Part shown: positions 1-6,280 of the stretch, in pieces
Layout: every line of letters starts with the position of its first letter
How positions within the stretch are numbered: the stretch's first letter is position 1
Assembly: GCA_023438245.1 (NCBI GenBank)
Contig: JAEXRD010000045.1
Coordinates: 1-7,693, forward strand
Source of the DNA: Pseudomonadota bacterium
GTDB lineage: Bacteria; Desulfobacterota; Desulfovibrionia; Desulfovibrionales; Desulfovibrionaceae
Direction: 5' to 3'
DNA: 7,693 bases
Notes under the pieces: generated by a model
What the model saw: only the letters and a program-made list of their open reading frames with translations
Told to the model about the DNA's origin: nothing
The model's database searches: none
Made by a program: the position numbers and the translations under genes

Positions 1-26
1 CGGTAAACGCAGGCCCTTGGTCGTTC

Positions 27-102
<76 letters not shown>

Positions 103-119
103 ACGGCGTTGGGAAGCAC

Positions 120-149
120 TGTCTAGCCGGGCCGGGCCTGTGCTGTCAA
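120..149 (-). promoter_or_regulatory. Probable sigma70-type promoter of the tRNA-Ala gene
   Basis: On the minus strand a perfect TTGACA -35 box (plus-strand 144-149) is followed after 18 nt by TAGACA (plus-strand 120-125), which matches three of six -10 consensus bases. The predicted start point falls about 10 nt before the tRNA 5' end, a normal leader length. The -35 is convincing and the -10 only fair. Confidence 0.55.
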
Positions 150-151
150 CG

Positions 152-188
152 AAAAATTCACGCCCCGGCGAATCTTTGTGCCGGGGCG
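152..188 (-). terminator. Terminator-like hairpin plus T tract, minus strand, just upstream of the tRNA promoter
   Basis: A perfect 9-bp GC-rich stem (plus-strand 161-169 and 180-188, CGCCCCGGC/GCCGGGGCG) encloses a 10-nt loop. Read on the minus strand it is followed after 4 nt by TTTTT (plus-strand 152-156), the layout of a rho-independent terminator. No minus-strand gene is seen upstream, so it may stop antisense transcription from the permease region and insulate the tRNA promoter, whose -35 box begins 2 nt further on. On the plus strand no T tract follows; there it could only act as a 5'-leader stem if transcription started further upstream. Confidence 0.4.
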
Positions 189-229
189 CCGAATCTTCGT
201 CGCTCCCGTCGCGGGCCCCGCCGCCGCCG

Positions 230-258
230 TTGCCTCCGCCGCGCGATTGGCGTACATC
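230..258 (+). promoter_or_regulatory. Weak candidate promoter for the permease operon
   Basis: TTGCCT (230-235) and TACATC (253-258) are separated by 17 nt and lie about 46 nt before the first permease start codon. Four of six and three of six consensus positions match. It is the best sigma70-like pair I found in the short gap, but in such GC-rich sequence a match of this quality can arise by chance. Confidence 0.25.
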
Positions 259-304
259 GGGGGGCAGCCTGGAACCCTGAAATCCGCCAAGGAACCGCCC
301 GCCC

Positions 305-1312
305 ATGACCGCCAAGACGATACTGAGGATGCTGGCCAAGCTCGCCTGGGTGGGCGTGGTCTTCTTCGGCATCACGGTCATCAGCTTCTGGGTCATCCAC
401 CTGGCCCCGGGCAAGCCCACGGACATGCAGACCACGCTCAATCCCGGCGCCTCCGCCGTGGCCCGCGAGCGCCTGGAAAAGCTCTACGGCCTGGACCAGC
501 CCATCCACGTGCAGTACGGCCAGTGGCTCTCGCGCATGGCCAGGCTGGACTTCGGGCGCTCCATGAGCGGCGACGGCAGGCCGGTGTGGGACAAGATCAA
601 GGAGCGCCTGCCGCTGACCTTCGGCATGAACGTGGCCTCGCTCGTGCTCACCCTGCTCATCGCCGTGCCCATCGGGGTGCGCGCGGCCTGGCGCCAGGGC
701 GGGGCCTTCGACAAGATCAGCACCGTGGTGGTGTTCCTGGGCTTCGCCATGCCCGGCTTCTGGCTGGCGCTTCTGCTCATGCTGCTCTTCGGCGTCATCT
801 GGCCGGTGCTGCCCATTTCCGGGCTCACCAGCATGGGCTTTGAGAAGCTCGGCTTCTGGGGCAAGGCCGCGGACCTGGCCCGGCACCTGGCCCTGCCGGT
901 GTTCCTGTACACCTTCGGCTCGCTCGCCGGGCTGTCGCGCTTCATGCGCACCAGCATGCTGGAGGTGCTGCGCCAGGACTACATCCTCACCGCCCGGGCC
1001 AAGGGCCTGCCCGCGCGCGCGGTGATCTTCCGCCACGCCCTGCGCAACGCGCTGCTCCCGGTCATCACCATCCTGGGCCTGTCCGTGCCCGGCCTCATCG
1101 GCGGCAGCGTCATCATCGAGTCCATCTTCGCCCTGCCCGGCCTGGGCCAGCTGTTCTACCAGGCGGTCATGAGCCGCGACTACCCGCTGATCATGGGCTC
1201 CCTTGTGCTGGGCGCGGTGCTCACGCTCCTGGGCAACATCCTGGCCGACGTGGGCTACGGCCTGGCCGACCCGCGCGTGCGCCAGGGCGGAAACGGGGGG
1301 GGCGAGGCATGA
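305..1312 (+). CDS. ABC transporter permease, DppB/OppB family (peptide/nickel class)
   Basis: This 335-residue protein is a full-length inner-membrane permease of the binding-protein-dependent peptide/nickel importer class, one half of the membrane channel. An N-terminal membrane segment (about 15-33) precedes the periplasmic stretch YGLDQPIHVQYGQWL and LDFGRSM (about 61-87), typical of DppB/OppB. Further hydrophobic segments lie near 108-126, 140-166, 255-275 and 297-319. The EAA loop that contacts the ATPase is at about 227-253 (ILTARAKGLPARAV, key Gly 234, then RHALRNALLPV). An AAGGA ribosome site (289-293) supports the ATG at 305. Its stop overlaps the next permease start as ATGA, indicating translational coupling. 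Substrate cannot be assigned from sequence; dipeptide, oligopeptide or nickel are all possible. The C-terminal tail is Gly-rich owing to a run of eight G at 1295-1302. Confidence 0.93.
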   Translation: MTAKTILRMLAKLAWVGVVFFGITVISFWVIHLAPGKPTDMQTTLNPGASAVARERLEKLYGLDQPIHVQYGQWLSRMARLDFGRSMSGDGRPVWDKIKERLPLTFGMNVASLVLTLLIAVPIGVRAAWRQGGAFDKISTVVVFLGFAMPGFWLALLLMLLFGVIWPVLPISGLTSMGFEKLGFWGKAADLARHLALPVFLYTFGSLAGLSRFMRTSMLEVLRQDYILTARAKGLPARAVIFRHALRNALLPVITILGLSVPGLIGGSVIIESIFALPGLGQLFYQAVMSRDYPLIMGSLVLGAVLTLLGNILADVGYGLADPRVRQGGNGGGEA

Positions 1313-2175
1313 GCGCCCGGCCCGCCCGGAAGATACGGCAGAAGCCCCTGCGCCCGCCGGGCTGGTGGGCCACCTACGGCATGCTGGCCCTGGGCCTGGG
1401 GCTGGTGGGCGGCATGAGCCTGGCGGCGCTCTTGGCCCCCTGGATCGCGCCGTACGACCCCAACGCCATCCACGTGGACAAGCTGCTCCAGACGCCCAGC
1501 CTGGCCCACTGGCTGGGCACCGACGCCCTGGGCCGCGACGTGCTCTCGCGCATGCTCCACGGCGCGCGGGTGTCGCTGTGGGTGGGCTTCGTGTCCGTGG
1601 GCCTGTCCACGGCCATCGGCCTGGCCCTGGGGCTCGTGGCGGGCTACTTCGGCCACTGGGTGGACGAGGTCATCATGCGCGGGGTGGACGTCATGCTCTG
1701 CTTCCCGTCCTTCTTCCTCATCCTGGCCGTCATCGCCTTTCTGGAGCCCAGCCTGACGAACATCATGGTGGTCATCGGGCTCACCTCCTGGATGGGCGTG
1801 GCCCGGCTGGTGCGCGCCGAGACGCTCAGCCTGCGCGAGCGGGACTTCGTGCTGGCCGCGCGCGTGGCCGGGGCGGGCCCGGTGCGCATCATGGCCCGGC
1901 ACATCCTGCCCAACGCCCTGGCCCCGGTGCTGGTCTCGGCCACGCTGGGCATCGCCGGGGCCATCCTGGTGGAGTCCTCGCTGTCGTTCCTGGGCCTGGG
2001 CGTGCAGCCGCCGGACGCAAGCTGGGGCAACATGCTGCTGGACGGCAAGGAGGTGCTGGAGGTGGCCCCGTGGCTCTCCGTGTTCCCGGGCCTGGCCATC
2101 CTGTTCACCGTGCTGGGCTACAACCTGCTGGGAGAGAGCCTGCGCGACCTGCTCGACCCCAGGCTCAAGAGATAA
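1309..2175 (+). CDS. ABC transporter permease, DppC/OppC family
   Basis: This 288-residue protein is the partner permease expected to form the heterodimeric membrane channel with the preceding gene product. The N-terminal OppC_N-type region holds one membrane segment (about 22-44), followed by the family hallmark HWLGTDALGRDVLSRMLHGA (67-86). The permease domain follows, with the EAA loop FVLAARVAGAGPVRIMARHI (180-199, then LPNALAPV) and the conserved SFLGLGVQPPDASWGNML (226-243). The C-terminus LRDLLDPRLKR is the usual ending, so the protein is complete. In this class the pair normally works with a periplasmic binding protein and two ATPases (DppD/DppF types). None is encoded nearby; the next gene downstream is a foreign-looking AIPR gene. 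The last codons, AGA then TAA, sit exactly where base composition changes. Confidence 0.93.
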   Translation: MSARPARKIRQKPLRPPGWWATYGMLALGLGLVGGMSLAALLAPWIAPYDPNAIHVDKLLQTPSLAHWLGTDALGRDVLSRMLHGARVSLWVGFVSVGLSTAIGLALGLVAGYFGHWVDEVIMRGVDVMLCFPSFFLILAVIAFLEPSLTNIMVVIGLTSWMGVARLVRAETLSLRERDFVLAARVAGAGPVRIMARHILPNALAPVLVSATLGIAGAILVESSLSFLGLGVQPPDASWGNMLLDGKEVLEVAPWLSVFPGLAILFTVLGYNLLGESLRDLLDPRLKR

Positions 2176-2197
2176 CCGTTAACACAAGGAATGCTCT

Positions 2198-3913
2198 ATG
2201 CACAAAATAATCAAGTCACACTTACGTAGATTCGTCTCAGAGCATAGCCTAAGTGCATGTAGTGAAGACAAGCAATTTGAACACTTTGTCAATTATAGCA
2301 TTGTTTCAAGATACTATCCAGCAAAGTTTGACGTTCAACTCATCACCACAGGCGATGACGATACAGGGATAGACGGGATAGCCGTTCTTATTGATTCTGA
2401 ATTGGCAACCTCAGTTGAAGAGGCTGAGGCAATATTCAAGAGCCATAAGAAGAATATTGAGGCTCATATCGTCTTCATCCAATCAAAAAGTGGCGAAAAA
2501 TTCTCAAAAGAGGAAATTTCTTCATTTTCCAGTGCAGTTTTTGACTTCATTTCCGAGAAAGGCGAGCTTCCCCGCGGTGAGCGCATAACGGAGTATCGGG
2601 ATATTTTTAATGTCCTTCTTGAGAATGCGAGCAAGATCAGCAATGGCAAGCCAAGTTGCTCAATCTTTTTTGCTACGACAGGTGAATGGAATAATGAGCC
2701 TGAGCTTGAAGGGATTTTTTCAATAGCCCACAAGCAGATCATGAGCACTGGTTATTTTTCCAAGGTTGACGCCGAGCCCGTAGACCGAGACAAGGTTGTC
2801 AAACTATGGATGGATACATGGCAACCAGTGAGTGCAAAATTCGATGTTAAAGGATCAACCCCGTTTCCCGTGATTTCAGGTGTAAATGAGGCCTACCTTG
2901 CAATAGTACCTGCAAAGCAATTTGTCGAAACGGTCATTTCCGACTCAGAGGGCAGAATCAGGGCCACAGTGTTTCAAGAAAATGTCAGGTCCTTCCTTGG
3001 CATAGACAATGGTGTAAACGCCCAAATTTCAGGAACGATATCATCTCCCGGAAAGGACAGATTCGCGATCCTAAACAATGGTGTTACTATCATCTCGTCG
3101 GATGTCAGAATTCAAAGCGATACAATCTATGTAAACGACTTTCAGATTGTAAATGGCTGCCAAACTTGCCATGTATTACATAGAAACAAGCATTTGCTTG
3201 ACGAACGGATAATGTTAACGGTGAAGGTCGTTGAGGCGCAGGACCCTGACGTCGTAACTGAAATTGTTCGTGCAACTAACAGCCAAAGCCCCGTCAAGAG
3301 TGAACAATTTCTCTCACTTAGACCTCTTGTACGGCATATTGAGCAATATTTTGACTCTTTCGATTCGGAAGACGAAAAAGATTATAGACTATACTTCGAA
3401 AGAAGAGAACGCCAATTTGCGAATGAAGAAATACCTGACATTCGGATATACGACATAAGAAAAGTTGCTCGTTCTTTTTCTGCGATGTTCTTAGATCGTC
3501 CAGACCTTTCAACACGATACCCAACACAAATGTTCCTTGAACTTGACGATCAGATTTTCCGGGATAGCCAAAAGGAAATTGCCTATTATACATCGGCATA
3601 CATACTCTATAGGCTTCATCTGGCATTCAGCAATAACCGTATCCAAAGTGATTACTCAAAATTCAAATGGCACCTTCTTATGATTCTTAAGTATCAGGTT
3701 TGTGGGAAAAAGCAGCCCCAGCTTACATCAAGAAAACTTGAAGATTATTGCCAAAAGCTTCTCGCCGCTGTGAGCCCAAAAGGCAAGGATGAGAGCGCGC
3801 TGTTCAATAGGGCTATCGAAGTTATCAATTCTATTGGACTGCCCACAAAGGATAGACTCAAGCGCCAAGCGTATTCCCTCGAAATCAAGAAAGCACTTGG
3901 TGTTATCAAATAA
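2198..3913 (+). CDS. AIPR-family (abortive infection phage resistance) protein with possible N-terminal nuclease-like domain
   Basis: This 571-residue soluble protein matches the AIPR family. The core shows NVRSFLG (262-268), FAILNNGVTII (289-299), IVNGCQTCHVL (317-327) and RATNSQSPV (358-366), the characteristic NNG, NGxQT and ATNxQ signatures. The family is linked to phage defence; its mechanism is not something I can read here. Residues 1-200 include E29, GIDGI (D59) and IVFIQSKSG (Q95, K97), spaced like the D...(E/Q)xK active site of Mrr-like PD-(D/E)xK nucleases; that assignment is inference. An AAGGA (2186-2190) lies 7 nt before the ATG. Base composition is strikingly AT-rich (33% and 43% G+C in two lines counted, against about 73% in a flank line), a strong sign of transfer. 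It follows the permease stop by 22 nt with no visible promoter of its own, so readthrough from the permease operon is likely. Length and reading frame look intact. Confidence 0.88.
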   Translation: MHKIIKSHLRRFVSEHSLSACSEDKQFEHFVNYSIVSRYYPAKFDVQLITTGDDDTGIDGIAVLIDSELATSVEEAEAIFKSHKKNIEAHIVFIQSKSGEKFSKEEISSFSSAVFDFISEKGELPRGERITEYRDIFNVLLENASKISNGKPSCSIFFATTGEWNNEPELEGIFSIAHKQIMSTGYFSKVDAEPVDRDKVVKLWMDTWQPVSAKFDVKGSTPFPVISGVNEAYLAIVPAKQFVETVISDSEGRIRATVFQENVRSFLGIDNGVNAQISGTISSPGKDRFAILNNGVTIISSDVRIQSDTIYVNDFQIVNGCQTCHVLHRNKHLLDERIMLTVKVVEAQDPDVVTEIVRATNSQSPVKSEQFLSLRPLVRHIEQYFDSFDSEDEKDYRLYFERRERQFANEEIPDIRIYDIRKVARSFSAMFLDRPDLSTRYPTQMFLELDDQIFRDSQKEIAYYTSAYILYRLHLAFSNNRIQSDYSKFKWHLLMILKYQVCGKKQPQLTSRKLEDYCQKLLAAVSPKGKDESALFNRAIEVINSIGLPTKDRLKRQAYSLEIKKALGVIK

Positions 3914-3946
3914 TCCAAACTGGCCAGCGGCTAGTGGTGAAGAAAT

Positions 3947-4585
3947 TTGTGTGATCGCATCCGCTACCCCGCGCACGAGGCGCGCCACCCCTGGCTTTCC
4001 GCGCTGCTCGACGCCTACCACCTGCTGGACGAGAGCTGCGCGCGCGAGCTCCAGGCCGAAACCGAGCGCCGGGGCGCTCCCCCGGCCTGCGGGGCGGGCT
4101 GCCGCACCTGCTGCGTGGGCCAGGTCATCCCGCTCTCGGCCTTCGAGGCACTGGGCCTGTGGTGGTACGCCGCCGAGATTATGGACCCCGCCACCCAGGA
4201 CAGGCTGGCCGCCAACATTTCCTGCCGCCACGAGGTGCAGGCCTGCCCGTTCCTGGTGGACAGCGCCTGCTCGGCCTACCCGCTGCGGCCCCTGGTCTGC
4301 CGCCGCCACCACGTGTTCGGCGCGCGCTGCGCACCCGGCGAGAACCTGCGCCAGAACCGCCCCGCAGACGTGCTCTCCTGCGGCTGCGACGCCGCCCGCG
4401 ACATGGCCTGGCTCATCCTGCCGCTGTACGGCGTGGAACACTGCGATATTGATCGCCAGTTCGAGACAGGGTATGTGGCCCGCAGGTCCCTTCCCATGCA
4501 CGAACTGCCCCTGGAGCACCTGGTCACGCACATGACGACTGCCCGCACCCGCAACCGCTCCAAGGAAACGACCCGCCATGCTTGA
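3947..4585 (+). CDS. YkgJ-family cysteine cluster protein (CxxCxxCC type)
   Basis: This protein of about 212 residues has the layout of the YkgJ/CxxCxxCC family, thought to bind a metal or iron-sulfur centre through clustered cysteines; a precise role is not established. The cluster is C48, C52, C55 and C56 (CGAGCRTCC), followed by CPFL (C100), C108 and YPLRPLVCR (C118), with more cysteines at 128, 145 and 147. No signal peptide or membrane segment is seen, so it is likely cytoplasmic. An in-frame TGA at 3938-3940 forces the start to TTG 3947 or later, and no ATG lies in frame before the cluster. GGTGA (3936-3940) sits 6 nt before the TTG. This start falls at the right edge of the AT-rich island, so the first few residues may be new. 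Its end overlaps recN by 8 nt, implying coupled translation. Confidence 0.82.
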   Translation: MCDRIRYPAHEARHPWLSALLDAYHLLDESCARELQAETERRGAPPACGAGCRTCCVGQVIPLSAFEALGLWWYAAEIMDPATQDRLAANISCRHEVQACPFLVDSACSAYPLRPLVCRRHHVFGARCAPGENLRQNRPADVLSCGCDAARDMAWLILPLYGVEHCDIDRQFETGYVARRSLPMHELPLEHLVTHMTTARTRNRSKETTRHA

Positions 4586-6170
4586 GCTTCTGCGCATCAA
4601 GGACCTGGCGCTCATCGAGGACGCCGAGCTGGAGTTCGCCCCGGGCATGAACGCGCTCACCGGCGAGACCGGCGCGGGCAAAAGCTTCATCGTGCGGGCC
4701 ATCGACTTCCTCACCGGCGAGCCCATGAGCGCGGACCTGGTGCGCCCCGGCAAGGAAAAGGCCGTGGTGGAGGCCATCTTCGTGGTGGGCGGCGAGAACG
4801 GGCCGGAAGACCTCATCATCCGCCGCGAACTTTCCGCCGGAACCGGGCGCAGCCGCGTGTTCGTGAACGACCGGCTGGCCAGCCTGGAAACCCTGCGCGA
4901 CATGCGCGCCGGGCTCATCCTGCACACCAGCCAGCACGGCCAGCAGAAGCTCCTCCAGCCCGCCTACCAGGCCAAGCTGCTGGACGCCTTCCTGCCCGAC
5001 GCCAGCGTGCTGGCCGCCCGCGACGAGGCCCTGGCCAGGGTCAGCGCGCTCATCCAGGCCCGCGCCGACCTGGCCGAGCGCCTGTCCGACCTGTCCAAGC
5101 AACGCGAATTCCTGGAGTTCCAGCGCACGGAGATCGCCAAGGTCGCGCCCGAGGAAGGCGAGGAGGACGCGCTTTTGGCCCGCAAGGAGGCCCTCAAGGG
5201 CCGCGAGCGCCTGGACGAGGCCAAGAACCGCGCCCTGGAAGCCCTGCTGGGCGAATTTCCGCTCTCCGCGCAGCTGGGCGAGCTGTCCCGCGCGCTGGGC
5301 AACCTGGCCGTGTTCGACGAATCCTTCCTCGGAGAACGCGACGCCGCCGAGGACGCCCGCCACCGCCTGGCCGCGCTGGAAGGCCGCATCCGCCGCCTGA
5401 GCCTGGACGACGGGCCCAACAGCGAATACGACATCGAGGCCATCGAGGCCCGGCTGTTCGAGCTGGCCAAGCTCAAGCGCAAGCTGGGGCGCGGGCTGGA
5501 CGAGATCGTGCACCTGGGCCGCGAGGTGGAGGAGAACCTGTCCTTCCTGGACTCCTGCGCGCTGGACGAGAAGCGCCTCATCCGCGAGGAGGCCGAGGCC
5601 GCCAAGCTCCTGGCGCAGGCGCTTTCGGCGCTCAACGCCGCGCGCCAGCAGGCCGCCCTGGCCCTGGCCGCGCGCCTGGGCCGGGAACTGGCGGGCCTGG
5701 GCTTCTCCGAGCACGCCCGCGTGGAGTTCGCCTTTGAGCCGGTGGTGGTGTACTCCGGGCCGGAATCGGACCTGACCGAGCTGCGCGCCCGGCTGCTCTG
5801 GGTGCCCAACCCCGGCCAGCCCCCGCGCCCGCTGGACAAGATCGCCTCCGGCGGCGAGCTTTCGCGCTTCCTCTTGGCCATCACCGGCCTCAAGGCCGAG
5901 GCCGCGCAGCCCACCCTCATCTTCGACGAGGTGGACGCGGGCATCGGCGGCCACACGCTGACCCGCGTGGGCGAACGCCTGCTGGCCCTGGCCGGGCGGC
6001 AGCAGATGATCCTCATCACCCACTGGCCGCAGCTGGCCAGGCTCGCCGGGCGGCACTTCCTGGTGCGCAAGGAGGTTGTGGGCGGCCAGACCTTCACCGG
6101 CTGCGCGCGGCTCGCCGGACCGGAGATCGACGCCGAGCTCTCTCGCATGAACGGCGGCGCGCCGCTCTAG
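4578..6170 (+). CDS. recN: DNA repair ATPase RecN (SMC-like)
   Basis: This 530-residue protein is an SMC-family ATPase acting in double-strand break repair by recombination. It has an N-terminal head half with Walker A GETGAGKS (29-36), then VFVNDRL (94-100) and a glutamine/histidine-rich TSQHGQQKLL (117-126) as in RecN. A charged helical coiled-coil region spans about 145-370 and contains RLFELAKLKRKLG (292-304). The C-terminal head half has ABC signature ASGGELSR (423-430), Walker B TLIFDEVDAGIGG (446-458) and a THWPQLA switch (481-487). It is somewhat shorter than the roughly 553 residues of E. coli RecN, ending at SRMNGGAPL without the usual short final helix. AAGGA (4562-4566) precedes ATG 4578 by 11 nt. 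It overlaps the upstream cysteine-cluster gene, so the two are probably co-expressed. No LexA-type operator was recognised. Confidence 0.88.
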   Translation: MLELLRIKDLALIEDAELEFAPGMNALTGETGAGKSFIVRAIDFLTGEPMSADLVRPGKEKAVVEAIFVVGGENGPEDLIIRRELSAGTGRSRVFVNDRLASLETLRDMRAGLILHTSQHGQQKLLQPAYQAKLLDAFLPDASVLAARDEALARVSALIQARADLAERLSDLSKQREFLEFQRTEIAKVAPEEGEEDALLARKEALKGRERLDEAKNRALEALLGEFPLSAQLGELSRALGNLAVFDESFLGERDAAEDARHRLAALEGRIRRLSLDDGPNSEYDIEAIEARLFELAKLKRKLGRGLDEIVHLGREVEENLSFLDSCALDEKRLIREEAEAAKLLAQALSALNAARQQAALALAARLGRELAGLGFSEHARVEFAFEPVVVYSGPESDLTELRARLLWVPNPGQPPRPLDKIASGGELSRFLLAITGLKAEAAQPTLIFDEVDAGIGGHTLTRVGERLLALAGRQQMILITHWPQLARLAGRHFLVRKEVVGGQTFTGCARLAGPEIDAELSRMNGGAPL

Positions 6171-6203
6171 GGCCGCCTTCAAAAAGCGCCCCCCCTCCCC
6201 CCC

Positions 6204-6232
6204 TTGAGCCCGGCCCCGGCCCGGCGTATAGT
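6204..6232 (+). promoter_or_regulatory. Sigma70-type promoter for the M48 protease gene
   Basis: TTGAGC (6204-6209, four of six -35 matches) and TATAGT (6227-6232, five of six -10 matches) are separated by an ideal 17 nt. The predicted start is near 6239, giving a leader of about 40 nt before the protease start codon. It is the best promoter in the window. The -35 directly abuts a C7-T-C7 tract (6189-6203). Confidence 0.65.
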
Positions 6233-6268
6233 ACCCGCCAGCCCGGAGGCCCCGACCAACCCTCCGGC

Positions 6269-6274
6269 AAGGAG
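6269..6274 (+). promoter_or_regulatory. Ribosome binding site AAGGAG deciding the protease start
   Basis: A near-perfect Shine-Dalgarno AAGGAG lies immediately before ATG 6275, with no spacer, but exactly 6 nt before ATG 6281. Normal spacing favours 6281, giving a protein starting MKRRLAW, a standard lipoprotein signal. Confidence 0.75.
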
Positions 6275-6280
6275 ATGACC

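Noticed and set aside
1203..2210. Plus-strand open frame of 335 codons over the second permease
   Set aside because: Out-of-frame shadow; translation is Arg/Pro/Gly/Ala-rich and lacks family motifs, while the other frame is a clear DppC-type permease.
2171..3907. GATAAC at 2171 and inverted GTTATC at 3902 as terminal inverted repeats of the island
   Set aside because: Only six bases match and the surrounding sequence does not extend the match; no target duplication was found at the borders.
3898..3914. AATAAT (3909-3914) as a -10 box for the cysteine-cluster/recN unit
   Set aside because: No acceptable -35 lies 16-18 nt upstream; AT-rich hexamers are expected by chance in this island.
3728..4927. 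Long minus-strand open frame (399 codons)
   Set aside because: It runs antisense through the AIPR end, the cysteine-cluster gene and recN. Its composition is Arg/Ala/Ser-rich as expected from antisense GC-rich DNA, and it matches no family.
6153..6177. GGCGGC/GCCGCC inverted repeat at the recN stop as a terminator
   Set aside because: Six-bp stem with a 13-nt loop and only TT following; too weak in a GC-rich context.
4524..6182. Minus-strand open frame covering all of recN (552 codons)
   Set aside because: Antisense shadow of recN; long frames without stops are common opposite GC-rich genes, and the translation is low-complexity Gly/Ala/Leu/Gln.
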